Translations under genes and position numbers: made by a program
The notes under the pieces: generated by a model
The model's input: only the letters and a program-made list of their open reading frames with translations
Database searches by the model: none
What the model was told of the DNA's origin: nothing
Part shown: piece after piece, positions 8,734 through 17,048 of the stretch
Layout: every line of letters starts with the position of its first letter
Numbering within the stretch: the stretch's first letter is position 1
Origin: Paraburkholderia graminis C4D1M
Lineage (GTDB): Bacteria > Pseudomonadota > Gammaproteobacteria > Burkholderiales > Burkholderiaceae
NCBI RefSeq assembly: GCF_000172415.1
Contig: NZ_ABLD01000027.1
Span: 1-64,000, forward strand
Direction: 5' to 3'
DNA: 64,000 nucleotides

Positions 8734-9606
8734 ATGCCAAAACCGCCTCCGTCACCCGCGCCCGACGCCCCGCAACAGCCCGCCAACATGCCCGCGAGTG
8801 CCGCGCCGCGCAACGAATACACCGTCGACGAACTCGCGCGCGTGAGCGACACGACCGTGCGCAACGTGCGCGCGTATCAGGACCGCGGGCTTCTCGCGCC
8901 GCCTGAGAAGCGCGGCCGGGTCGGCGTGTACGACGACACGCATGTGTCGCGTTTGAAGCTCATCAATCATCTGCTCGCGCGCGGCTACACGCTCGCGAAC
9001 ATCCAGGATCTGATCAAGGCCGTCGACGAAGGACACGATCTTCGCTCGATTCTCGGCCTCGAAACCGCGATCGGCGGACGCTGGTCGCGCGAGCATCCGC
9101 GGAAATATTCGTTGATCGAGTTGCTGCAGATGTTCGGCGACAAGGCTTCGCCGGCGGCGCTTGCCAAGGCGGTCGATCTCGGCCTGCTGGAACGCGACGG
9201 CCTCTCGTTCGTGTCGGCGAGCCCCACTGCGCTCGCAGCCGGGGCGACGCTCGCGAAAGAAGGCATTCCGCTCGCCGATCTGCTCGAGGCCGTCGGCGCC
9301 GCGCGTCCGCATTTCAGCGTGGTCGCGAAGGCGCTGGTGGATCTGGTCGTGCGTCAACTCGACCGCTACGATCCCGACGCGCTTCCGCCGCCCGCCGACG
9401 TGCCCGCGCTCGTCGACGCCATCTGGCGCGTGCGGCCGCTCGCGATGGTGCTCGTCGAAAGCGAGATGAACCGCGCGCTGGAAGAAGCGTCAGGCGATTA
9501 TCTCGGCGATCGCGTCGCCGCGATCATGGCGAAGAAACTCGGTGAATCCGGCGCGAAGCCGAGCATCGCGCGCCCGACGGGCACAAAGAAAACGCGCAAA
9601 CAGTAA
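8734..9606 (+). CDS. MerR family transcriptional regulator
   Basis: Regulator of 290 residues. A Pro-rich leader of about 27 residues precedes the MerR winged helix: EYTVDELARVSDTTVRNVRA, then QDRGLLAPPEKRGRVGVYDD and a following dimerisation helix (LINHLLARGYTLANIQDL). The C-terminal 180 residues are helical and have no cysteine cluster that would indicate metal sensing, so a small-molecule or other signal is more likely. It shares its orientation with the GNAT gene. A role in controlling the downstream monooxygenase cluster is possible but not shown; the operator there is a long-arm inverted repeat rather than a typical MerR 19-bp spacer promoter. Confidence 0.85.
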   Translation: MPKPPPSPAPDAPQQPANMPASAAPRNEYTVDELARVSDTTVRNVRAYQDRGLLAPPEKRGRVGVYDDTHVSRLKLINHLLARGYTLANIQDLIKAVDEGHDLRSILGLETAIGGRWSREHPRKYSLIELLQMFGDKASPAALAKAVDLGLLERDGLSFVSASPTALAAGATLAKEGIPLADLLEAVGAARPHFSVVAKALVDLVVRQLDRYDPDALPPPADVPALVDAIWRVRPLAMVLVESEMNRALEEASGDYLGDRVAAIMAKKLGESGAKPSIARPTGTKKTRKQ

Positions 9607-9729
9607 GTCAGCCGATGCGCGAGCTTTGCGCCGCAACGACCATCGCGTCATTGCGCCACCGCCGTTTCACCACTTCCTAGAGTCGGGCGTCTAGCCGCCC
9701 TCTTGCATCGTCCGTCTCGACCTCCTATC

Positions 9730-9749
9730 GTTACATCACTCAATGTAAC
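9730..9749. promoter_or_regulatory. Perfect inverted repeat GTTACAT-N6-ATGTAAC
   Basis: GTTACAT (9730-9736) and ATGTAAC (9743-9749) are exact complements separated by CACTCA, 30 bases before the start of the monooxygenase. The 20-bp dyad is the right size for a TetR or LysR dimer. No regulator is encoded directly beside it, apart from the MerR gene upstream. Confidence 0.6.
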
Positions 9750-9778
9750 AGTTATGAGCGTAAAAGGGAGACGACGGG

Positions 9779-11386
9779 ATGAACGCACGAATGCCCCACG
9801 ACGCCGCGGCGGACCACCCGTCCGCGCCTGCCGAGACCGACATCGCCATTATCGGGACGGGTTTCGCGGGACTCGGCATGGCGATCCGCTTGCGGCAATC
9901 GGGCTTGACCGATTTTCTCGTCGCCGAAAAAGCCGATTCCGTCGGCGGCACATGGCGCGACAACCACTACCCCGGCTGTGCATGCGACGTGCAATCGCAC
10001 GTGTACTCCTTTTCGTTCGCGCCGAATCCTCGCTGGTCGCGCATGTTCGCGCGGCAACCGGAAATCCGCGCGTACCTGGACGACTGTGTGCGGCGCTTTG
10101 GAGTCGAGCGTCATCTGCGTTTCGGCCATGAACTGACGAGCGCCATCTACGACGACACGCGCCGCCGCTGGCATCTGCGCTTTGCCAACGGACAGCAGTG
10201 GTCGGCGCGCGTGCTGATTTCGGCGATGGGCGGACTCTCGCGCGCGTCGACGCCGAACATTCCCGGCATCGAGACGTTCAAGGGCCGCGCGTTTCACTCG
10301 CAGCATTGGGACCACGGCTACCCGCTCGAAGGCAAACGCGTCGCCGTGATCGGCACGGGCGCGAGCGCGATCCAGTTCGTGCCGCAAATCGCGCCGCGCG
10401 TCGCGCATCTCGATCTGTTTCAGCGCACGCCGCCGTGGATCATGCCGAAGGCCGACCGCGCCGTGCGGCCCATCGAGCAGTGGCTTTTCAAACATCTGCC
10501 GTTCACGCAGAAGGTCATGCGCTCGGCGCTGTACTGCATGCTCGAATCGCGTGCGCTGGGGTTCGCGGTTCATCCGTCGCTGATGAAGACCGCGCAGAAA
10601 GTCGCCGAGCGGCATTTGCGCCGCCAGGTGCGCGACCCGCAATTACGCGCGACGCTCACGCCGGATTACACGATGGGCTGCAAGCGCATCCTCATTTCTA
10701 ACGACTACTTCCCCGCCCTGTCGCGAGCAAATGTGTCGGTGACGACGAGCGCGATTGAGCGCATCGACGAAGACGCCGTCATCACGAGCGACGGCGTGCG
10801 TCATCCGGCCGACTGCCTGATCTTCGGCACGGGCTTTCAGGTTGCCGATCCGTTTGCCCAAGGCGTGGTGCGCGGACGCGGCGGCGTCGACATCGTCGAT
10901 ACATGGAGAGACGGCGCGCATGCGTACCTGGGTACGACATTGCCTGGCTATCCGAATTTTTTCATGATCGTGGGTCCGAACACCGGCCTCGGTCACAACT
11001 CGATGGTGTTCATGATCGAGTCGCAGGTCGAATACATTCTGCGTGCGTTGAAGGCGATGCAGAACGAAGGCGCAGCGGCGATCGAGGTGCGTCCGCACGT
11101 GGAGCGCGCGTACAACGAACAGATTCAGCAGCAGCTCGGCCGCGCGATCTGGTCGACGGGCGGCTGCAAGAGCTGGTATCTGGACCCGAGAACCGGGAAG
11201 AACACGACCCTGTGGCCTGGCTTCGCCTACAAGTTCCGCCGGGCCACCAGCACGTTCAGCATGGCCGATTACTTCGCCTATTCGCCCGCGCCTAAGAGCG
11301 TCAACGTGAACGTGAGCGCACATGCCGCTGCAACGCAAAGCGCGCATGTGCAAGGCAAGGCATCGGCATCGGCGGAAGCGACCTGA
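9779..11386 (+). CDS. Flavin-containing Baeyer-Villiger-type monooxygenase
   Basis: NADPH- and FAD-dependent monooxygenase of 535 residues. It has the N-terminal FAD fold (IIGTGFAGLGMAI, residues 24-36), the Baeyer-Villiger fingerprint F167-K-G-R-A-F-H173-S-Q-H-W177 (FxGxxxHxxxW), and the second NADPH fold VIGTGASAIQF (190-200). It likely inserts oxygen into ketones or oxidises a lipophilic substrate. The last 30 residues are a loose Ala/Ser-rich tail. A good ribosome-binding site (AAGGGAG) precedes the ATG. It heads a same-strand cluster with an SDR, a PF10118 protein and an alpha/beta hydrolase, which could oxidise an alcohol to a ketone, form an ester and hydrolyse it. Confidence 0.9.
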   Translation: MNARMPHDAAADHPSAPAETDIAIIGTGFAGLGMAIRLRQSGLTDFLVAEKADSVGGTWRDNHYPGCACDVQSHVYSFSFAPNPRWSRMFARQPEIRAYLDDCVRRFGVERHLRFGHELTSAIYDDTRRRWHLRFANGQQWSARVLISAMGGLSRASTPNIPGIETFKGRAFHSQHWDHGYPLEGKRVAVIGTGASAIQFVPQIAPRVAHLDLFQRTPPWIMPKADRAVRPIEQWLFKHLPFTQKVMRSALYCMLESRALGFAVHPSLMKTAQKVAERHLRRQVRDPQLRATLTPDYTMGCKRILISNDYFPALSRANVSVTTSAIERIDEDAVITSDGVRHPADCLIFGTGFQVADPFAQGVVRGRGGVDIVDTWRDGAHAYLGTTLPGYPNFFMIVGPNTGLGHNSMVFMIESQVEYILRALKAMQNEGAAAIEVRPHVERAYNEQIQQQLGRAIWSTGGCKSWYLDPRTGKNTTLWPGFAYKFRRATSTFSMADYFAYSPAPKSVNVNVSAHAAATQSAHVQGKASASAEAT

Positions 11387-11437
11387 AAACACGCAATAAC
11401 GACAACGCACCTTCAGAGAGGACAGGAGATAAAACCA

Positions 11438-12346
11438 ATGAAGCACTTCACCGACAAGGTCGCCGCGATCACCGGCGCGGGTTCGGGCATGGGCCGCTCG
11501 CTTGCGATTCGCCTCGCGCGCGAAGGTTGCCATCTCGCCCTCGCCGACCGCAACGCGACGAGCCTCGAGGAGACCGCTCGACTCGCACAGGCCGCAGCAC
11601 CGCATATCGTGGGCGCGCCGCTTCTCATCACGACGGCCGTATCCGATGTGTCGGATCGCAACGCGATGTTCGCGTGGGCGGCTCAAACGGCTGCTGAGCA
11701 TGGGCGCGTCAATCTGGTGTTCAACAACGCGGGCGTCGCGTTGTCGAGCACCATTGAAGGAATGGAGTACGCGGATCTCGAATGGATCGTCGGCATCAAC
11801 TTCTGGGGTGTCGTGCACGGCACGAAGGCGTTTCTGCCTTATTTAAAGACTTCGGGCGAAGGTCACATCGTCAATACGTCGAGCGTGTTCGGTCTCTTTT
11901 CGCAACCCGGCATGAGCGGCTACAACGCGACCAAGTTCGCGGTGCGTGGCTTCACCGAAGCGCTGCGCCAGGAACTCGACCTGATGAAATGCGGCGTGTC
12001 GGCGACGTGTGTGCATCCGGGCGGCATCCGCACCAGCATTGCGCAGTCGAGCCGCATTGCGCCGAATATGATCGGCTTCATGGTGGAAAACGAACAGCAA
12101 GGCAAGGACGACTTCGAGAAGTTCTTTATCACCACCGCCGACGAAGCCGCGCGCGTGATTCTGGACGGCGTGCGCAGGAACAAGCGGCGTGTGCTGATCG
12201 GCCGCGATGCGCGAGCCGCCGACTGGCTCGCGCGCACGCTGCCCGCCGCCTATCAGGCACTCGTCGTGCTGCAAACGCGGCGCATGAAGCGCATCGCGGA
12301 GAAACGCGCACGGCGCGCGGCGCAGCTCGCCGGCAGGCGCGCATGA
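11438..12346 (+). CDS. Short-chain dehydrogenase/reductase
   Basis: Classical SDR of 302 residues with NAD(P) binding by ITGAGSGMG (residues 11-19), the structural NNAGV motif (96-100), catalytic Ser149 (NTSS), Tyr162 and Lys166 in GYNATK. The C-terminal 50 residues are basic and extend beyond the usual 250-residue fold (RRNKRRVLIGRDARAADWLA), as in SDRs associated with cytochrome P450 or monooxygenase clusters. It lies 51 bases after the Baeyer-Villiger enzyme and most likely makes or removes its ketone substrate. The ribosome-binding site AGAGAGGACAGGAG is strong. Confidence 0.9.
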   Translation: MKHFTDKVAAITGAGSGMGRSLAIRLAREGCHLALADRNATSLEETARLAQAAAPHIVGAPLLITTAVSDVSDRNAMFAWAAQTAAEHGRVNLVFNNAGVALSSTIEGMEYADLEWIVGINFWGVVHGTKAFLPYLKTSGEGHIVNTSSVFGLFSQPGMSGYNATKFAVRGFTEALRQELDLMKCGVSATCVHPGGIRTSIAQSSRIAPNMIGFMVENEQQGKDDFEKFFITTADEAARVILDGVRRNKRRVLIGRDARAADWLARTLPAAYQALVVLQTRRMKRIAEKRARRAAQLAGRRA

Positions 12347-12422
12347 TGCAATGCGCCGCTCGGGAATCGCAAAGCGTCATGAGGAATCACGAGGAATCAC
12401 ACGCATTCAAGGAGAAAAGGCC

Positions 12423-13304
12423 ATGATGCCCGTTCGCCGCGACTTACGCTTCAATCTTCCGCCCGAGCGTGCCTGCGATTGGCATGCACAAGGCTCGCAC
12501 GTCACGCACTTCTTCAACGCCCTTTCGCTGCTGTTCCCGGCTGGCGAGCGTTTTTTCATGGACAGCGTGCGCCACTATCGCGACGACATCGACGACCCCG
12601 TGTTGAAAAAGCAGGTGCTCGGCTTTATCGGCCAGGAAGCCATGCATACGCGCGAGCATGTCGAGTACAACGACCTGTTGCAACAGGCCGGCTTGCCCGC
12701 GCATAAACTCGACAAGCGACTGTGGGCGATCCTCAACTTCGGCCGCAAGGTGCTGCCGCATTCGTATCAGTTGGCCGTCACCGTTTGCCTCGAGCATTAC
12801 ACGGCGATGCTTGCGGGTTTGCTGCTCGAGGACGCGACGCGCATCGACGGATCGGTTCAAGGCTACGCGCAGATGTGGACGTGGCATGCGCTCGAAGAGA
12901 CCGAACACAAATCCGTTTCCTACGACGTATGGAACGCAGTGCTGAAGCCCGGCCTCGGCCGCTATCTGTTGCGCACGGGCGTCATGCTCGCCACGACGAT
13001 CACGTTCTGGCTGATCGTGTTCGACTACCACGTGCGTCTGATCATCGCCGATCGCAAACGCGGCGGTCATGTGCGCGGCATGTGGCGCGTGCTGAAGTAT
13101 CTTTATGGGCCACGTCATGGCGTTTTTCCGCGGATTGCCGGCGAATGGCTGAGTTTTTTCCGGCCGGGTTTCCATCCGTGGGACCACGATAATCGCGCGC
13201 AGCTTGCGCGCATCGACGGCCTCGTCGCAGCAGTCGATGCCGCCAACGCAGCCGCGCCGAATACGCGCCGCTCAGCGCGTCGCGGCATGCAGGCGGCCGC
13301 GTGA
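12423..13304 (+). CDS. PF10118-type metal-dependent hydrolase (ferritin-like)
   Basis: Protein of 293 residues matching the family named 'metal-dependent hydrolase' (PF10118). Metal-ligand candidates are E42 (in AGERFF), E72 and H75 (QEAMHTREH), a later LEH, and the EETEH motif, a spacing that suits a di-iron ferritin-like helical bundle. A hydrophobic helix (VMLATTITFWLIVFDYH) suggests membrane contact. The start at 12423 follows AAGGAGAAAAGG. The stop overlaps the next start by four bases (GTGA), so the two are translationally coupled. Its biochemical role in such monooxygenase clusters has not been settled to my knowledge. Confidence 0.82.
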   Translation: MMPVRRDLRFNLPPERACDWHAQGSHVTHFFNALSLLFPAGERFFMDSVRHYRDDIDDPVLKKQVLGFIGQEAMHTREHVEYNDLLQQAGLPAHKLDKRLWAILNFGRKVLPHSYQLAVTVCLEHYTAMLAGLLLEDATRIDGSVQGYAQMWTWHALEETEHKSVSYDVWNAVLKPGLGRYLLRTGVMLATTITFWLIVFDYHVRLIIADRKRGGHVRGMWRVLKYLYGPRHGVFPRIAGEWLSFFRPGFHPWDHDNRAQLARIDGLVAAVDAANAAAPNTRRSARRGMQAAA

Positions 13305-14257
13305 TACGCGACACGTTGTCGGTGGATGCCGGCGACGTGCGGCTCGCCGTCTACGTCAGCGGACCGCGAGAGGCGCCGCCCATCGTGTTCGTGCACGGCT
13401 ATCCCGACTCGGCCGCGGTGTGGGAACCGGTGCGCGCGCAACTCGACGCGCGCTATCGCATCATCAGCTACGACGTGCGCGGCGCAGGCGCGTCCGGCGC
13501 ACCGGCCACGCGCGGCGGCTATCGTCTCGAACAGCTTGCTGCCGATCTCGCGGCGGTCGTCGATGCGACCTGCGGTGCGCAGCCGTTTCACCTCGTCGGT
13601 CACGACTGGGGCTCGATTCAAAGCTGGGAAGCCGTCACCAGTCCGGAATTCAAAGGACGGATTGCGTCGTATACGTCCATCTCGGGGCCGTGCCTTGATC
13701 ACGCGTCGCTGGACTTGCGCGGCGCGAACGCTGCTGACGAAAAACATAGGATGACAAAACAATTTCCGCGCGGTCGCATCCGGCAAATTCTCAGGTCCTG
13801 GTACATCTTCTTCTTTCATCTGCCGTGGCTGCCGGAACTCGTATGGCGCCTTGGCGGCGCACGCATGTGGCCGCTGTGGTTGCGCATGACCGAGCGCGTG
13901 CGGGCACCGCGCGACCCCGCGCAACTGCGCAACGCGATCAACGGCCTCGGTCTTTACCGCGCGAATTTCATCGACAAGCTGCTGCATCCGCGCGCGCGCC
14001 ACGCTCACGCGCCGGTGCAGTTCATCGTGCCGCTACGCGATCGTTACGTCGGGCCAGAATTGTCGCTCGGACAGGAAGCGTGGCTTGGTCCCTATGAGCG
14101 CATCGAGATTGACGCAGGCCATTGGGTTGTATTGCGCGAGCCGCAAGTGGTCGCCGCGCACATCGAACGCTTCGTTGCGCGGCACCTGTATCGACCGGGC
14201 GGCTCGGGTACATCGTCGTTCAACGCGCCGCTCAACGCTCGCGCGGCAGGCGACTGA
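13301..14257 (+). CDS. Alpha/beta hydrolase, epoxide-hydrolase-like (Asp nucleophile)
   Basis: Hydrolase of 318 residues starting with GTG overlapping the previous stop. The oxyanion-hole motif HGYPDS is at 33-38. The nucleophile elbow is VGHDWGS, so the predicted nucleophile is Asp102, as in epoxide hydrolases and haloalkane dehalogenases rather than Ser esterases. The catalytic His lies in DAGHWVVLREPQ. A cap domain with several Trp-rich helices lies between them. In this cluster it could open an epoxide or process the Baeyer-Villiger product. Its 3' end overlaps the convergent glycolipid-binding gene by 26 bases. Confidence 0.88.
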   Translation: MIRDTLSVDAGDVRLAVYVSGPREAPPIVFVHGYPDSAAVWEPVRAQLDARYRIISYDVRGAGASGAPATRGGYRLEQLAADLAAVVDATCGAQPFHLVGHDWGSIQSWEAVTSPEFKGRIASYTSISGPCLDHASLDLRGANAADEKHRMTKQFPRGRIRQILRSWYIFFFHLPWLPELVWRLGGARMWPLWLRMTERVRAPRDPAQLRNAINGLGLYRANFIDKLLHPRARHAHAPVQFIVPLRDRYVGPELSLGQEAWLGPYERIEIDAGHWVVLREPQVVAAHIERFVARHLYRPGGSGTSSFNAPLNARAAGD

Positions 14258-14786
14258 ATAGCGTCGGATAGTCGATCACGAGCCCGTCGTCATCCACTTT
14301 CATATTCGCCGTGAAATCGCGGAAAATGCCTTCATAGCGATACTCGCGATTCAGCTCGATACACGAATACGCCTGCTCGACTCGCGTGACCTGAAGATCC
14401 GGCGTCGAAATGTAGGCAACTTGCAGAGGCCGGCGCTCGCCTTGCGCGAGTTGCAACCGGCGAATCGGCAGCGTGTTGGTAAACGGCGTGGCTGCGATGT
14501 CGATGTCGATGCATCCTTCGATCGCGCTCAGCACAAGGCCGTGACCATCGCGCCAATGGCCCTCGCCGTCGCCGTGCAACTCCAGTTCTCCCGCGCCGAC
14601 AATCTTCAGCCAAGCATGACGCGTGCGCCATTGCACATCGCAACGCACTGTGTAGTGCAGCCCATAGCTCTTGCCATAGCGCTGGCCGACGACAACGCTT
14701 TCTACTTCGAAGCCGTCGTCGCGCGCATCGAAGCTCAGATGTTCGATACCGTCGCCCTCTTGCGATGCCCACCGAAGTTCACGCAT
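14232..14786 (-). CDS. Putative glycolipid-binding domain protein (PF06475-like)
   Basis: Protein of 184 residues beginning MRELRWASQEGDGIEHLSF, with VVGQRYGKSYGLHYTVRCD, GHGLVLSAIEGCIDIDIAATP and FTNTLPIRR. These fit the putative glycolipid-binding family, a beta-rich fold whose ligand was inferred from a structure. The start at 14786 is fixed by GAGGAGG seven bases upstream; upstream in-frame sequence to 15182 lacks family resemblance. There is no signal peptide, so it is probably cytoplasmic. It is convergent with the hydrolase and divergent from the urea transporter. Confidence 0.8.
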   Translation of the reverse strand: MRELRWASQEGDGIEHLSFDARDDGFEVESVVVGQRYGKSYGLHYTVRCDVQWRTRHAWLKIVGAGELELHGDGEGHWRDGHGLVLSAIEGCIDIDIAATPFTNTLPIRRLQLAQGERRPLQVAYISTPDLQVTRVEQAYSCIELNREYRYEGIFRDFTANMKVDDDGLVIDYPTLFSRLPRER

Positions 14787-15009
14787 TGGATCGCCTCCTC
14801 GCGATGAAAACCGCGGCACGTGCCGCGTTTCGTATCGTAGCGCGAACGTCTTACTTTCGCCGATGCGCGAATCGCCGCATGATGCGAAGCGTTGCAAATA
14901 GCGACTATCAACGCGCCGGCATGCACGCAGCGGCAGCACTGCCCTATGCTCGCGTTTCACCTGTGTCCGCGACGTCGCCGCGATTCCAACGCTCATCGAT
15001 CCACAACTC

Positions 15010-15879
15010 ATGCACGCCGCCGCGACCGAAGCACACTCCGCAGCACTACGCACGCTGCTGCGCAGTCTTGGCCAGATCGTGCTGCAAGCGAACGCTTTTA
15101 CGGGCGCATGTCTGCTGGCCGCCTGGCTACTGTGGGAGCCGCGTCTCGCGTGCGCGGCGCCGACCGGCGCGGTCGCGGCCAACGTGAGCGCGGTGCTGGC
15201 CGGCTATTCCGACGACGACCTGCACGCAGGACTCTACGGTTTCAACGGCGCGTTGGCCGGACTCGCCGCGTTCAGTTTCATCGCCGACAACGCGACCGCT
15301 GCCGCCGTCGCGATTCTCGCCGCAACAGGCACGGCCTGGCTGCTCGCACCGTGGTCGCGATGGCTGCGCTTACGCGGCCTCGACTATTTTTCGAGTCCCT
15401 GTCTGATCGTCACCTGGCTTTGGCTGCCGATGACCGCAAGCGCGCCGTCATCGTCGACGCTCGCAACGGCGCACGCGCACGCCGACCTCGCCAGCGGCCT
15501 GCTCGCTGGTCTCGCGCAAACCGCGTTCGCTGGCGGAGCATCAGCCGGCGTGCTGGTGCTGATCGGCATCGCCGTGGCATCTCCGCGCCACGCGCTCTGC
15601 GCGCTGACGGGTGCGGCGCTCGCGAGTGCCGAACATCTGCTGCTGGGCGCGACGGCAAGCTCGTTTAACGCGGGCCTGCTAGGATTCAACGGCGCGCTCA
15701 CCGCATTGGCGCTGGCCGAATACGGGCTTGTATGGATGCTCGGCGGCGTGACGCTCGCGGCGCTGCTGCAAGCGGGCGCTGCGAGCGTTGGCTTGCCCGT
15801 GCTGACCGCGCCGTTCGTCGCCGCAACGTGGGGCGTGCAATGGCTGAAGCAGCGTCGCGCGCTAATGCTCTACTCGTAG
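15010..15879 (+). CDS. Urea transporter (UT/SLC14 family)
   Basis: Inner-membrane urea channel of 289 residues. It shows the internal duplication typical of UT proteins: GLYGFNGALAGLA (about residues 75-87) and GLLGFNGALTALA (about 223-235), plus the N-terminal GQIVLQANAFTGACLLAAWL. The expected ten helices fit the length. Urea would pass by facilitated diffusion for use as a nitrogen source. No urease genes are next to it; the following gene, 31 bases on, is a class II aldolase, so the grouping may be accidental. The start ATG is at 15010 with weak ribosome-binding sequence. Confidence 0.85.
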   Translation: MHAAATEAHSAALRTLLRSLGQIVLQANAFTGACLLAAWLLWEPRLACAAPTGAVAANVSAVLAGYSDDDLHAGLYGFNGALAGLAAFSFIADNATAAAVAILAATGTAWLLAPWSRWLRLRGLDYFSSPCLIVTWLWLPMTASAPSSSTLATAHAHADLASGLLAGLAQTAFAGGASAGVLVLIGIAVASPRHALCALTGAALASAEHLLLGATASSFNAGLLGFNGALTALALAEYGLVWMLGGVTLAALLQAGAASVGLPVLTAPFVAATWGVQWLKQRRALMLYS

Positions 15880-15910
15880 GCACTCCGTTACGCACCATCA
15901 GGAGAAACAT

Positions 15911-16687
15911 ATGTCGTTCGCTCATGTACCGAAGGGCCGCGTCGCGCAATCCGGGCCACGCTCCGACGCGGAGCAGCAGACTCGCGTCGACCTCGCCGCC
16001 GCGTATCGACTCGTCGCGCTCAACGGCTGGGACGATCTCATCTACACGCACATCTCCGCGAGCGTGCCGAACGAGCCGGGCCACTTCCTGATCAATCCGT
16101 TCGGCCTCACATTCGATGAAGTGCGTGCGTCGAATCTCGTGAAGATCGACGTCGACGGCAATATCGTCGGTGCAAGCGAATACACGGTGAACGTGACGGG
16201 CTTCGCGATTCATGCGGCCGTGCATGCCGCGCGCGCCGACGCTTTCTGCGTGATGCATCTGCACAATACGGCCGGCGTGGCCGTCTCCGCGCAGCCTGCG
16301 GGACTGCTGCCCGCGTCGCAACACGCGCTGCGTTTTTATCGCCAGCTTGCGTATCACGACTATGAAGGCCTGGCATTCACACCCGCTGAGAGCGAGCGCC
16401 TCGTCGAGCATCTCGCGGACAAGCCGGCCATGCTGCTGCGCAATCACGGCACGCTGACGGTCGGCCGCACGGTCGCCGAAGCGTACGTGCTGATGGCCAC
16501 GTTGCTCAAGGCTTGCGAGATCCAGTTGCAGGCGCAGGCATGCGGCGCGCCGCTCGTCGTGCCCGACGATGCAATCGCCACTCGCACGGCCGAGCAGCTC
16601 TACGATGGCGGCGCAATCGAAGGAATACTTGAATGGCCCGCGCTGCTGCGCAAGCTCGACCGGCTCGATCCGAGCTATCGTGATTAG
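15911..16687 (+). CDS. Class II aldolase/adducin family protein
   Basis: Zinc-dependent aldolase-like protein of 258 residues. Metal ligands H116 and H118 lie in MHLHNTAG and H179 in RNHGTLTVG, with FLINPFGLTFDEV in the expected place. The family includes fuculose-phosphate aldolase, ribulose-phosphate epimerase and decarboxylase-like members; this adducin-like subgroup has few characterised enzymes, so the substrate is unknown. CAGGAGAAACAT is a good ribosome-binding site. It precedes a 4-oxalocrotonate tautomerase-like gene by 59 bases, a pairing that suggests handling of a keto-enol intermediate. Confidence 0.85.
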   Translation: MSFAHVPKGRVAQSGPRSDAEQQTRVDLAAAYRLVALNGWDDLIYTHISASVPNEPGHFLINPFGLTFDEVRASNLVKIDVDGNIVGASEYTVNVTGFAIHAAVHAARADAFCVMHLHNTAGVAVSAQPAGLLPASQHALRFYRQLAYHDYEGLAFTPAESERLVEHLADKPAMLLRNHGTLTVGRTVAEAYVLMATLLKACEIQLQAQACGAPLVVPDDAIATRTAEQLYDGGAIEGILEWPALLRKLDRLDPSYRD

Positions 16688-16746
16688 CGCTTAACGGGCA
16701 CGCGGCGCAGTACGCCGATCGCTTTATCAACGGAGCCATATACATT

Positions 16747-16938
16747 ATGCCCACGTTTCATATCGAACTGTTTGAAGGCCGCTCACTCGAGCAGAAGCGC
16801 CAATTCGTCGAAGCAATCACGAAAGCGACATGCGAGTCGCTCGGCGTCGAACCGAATTCGGTGGACATTATTCTCACCGACGTGAAGCGCGAAAATTGGG
16901 CGACGGGAGGACGCTTGTGGTCCGACAGCGAGAGTTGA
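16747..16938 (+). CDS. 4-oxalocrotonate tautomerase family protein
   Basis: Small tautomerase of 63 residues. After Met removal, Pro1 is the expected general base (MPTFHIELFEGRSLEQKRQF). Length and the pattern of a beta strand, a helix and then VDIILTDVKRENWATGG fit 4-OT enzymes, which form hexamers or trimers of dimers and ketonise 2-hydroxy dienoates. It is the last gene of a short run with a class II aldolase and is followed five bases later by a clear terminator. Confidence 0.88.
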   Translation: MPTFHIELFEGRSLEQKRQFVEAITKATCESLGVEPNSVDIILTDVKRENWATGGRLWSDSES

Positions 16939-16942
16939 ATTG

Positions 16943-16975
16943 AACCGCTGCGCGCGCGGTGCGCGCAGCGGTTTT
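16943..16975 (+). terminator. Rho-independent terminator
   Basis: The perfect 11-bp stem CCGCTGCGCGC / GCGCGCAGCGG has a GCGGT loop and runs into TTTT. It lies just after the tautomerase stop. Confidence 0.85.
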
Positions 16976-17011
16976 ATTGCTCAGCGACGCATGAACAAAA
17001 TGCGCCGCTGT

Positions 17012-17033
17012 GGCGGCGTAACAACACGCCGCC
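17012..17033 (-). terminator. Possible terminator for the porin gene
   Basis: On the minus strand GGCGGCG pairs with CGCCGCC across an eight-base loop, 16 bases after the porin stop. The following bases are ACAGCGGCGCATTTTG, so the U-run is not adjacent. Confidence 0.4.
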
Positions 17034-17048
17034 GCTACTCCAGAGCCA

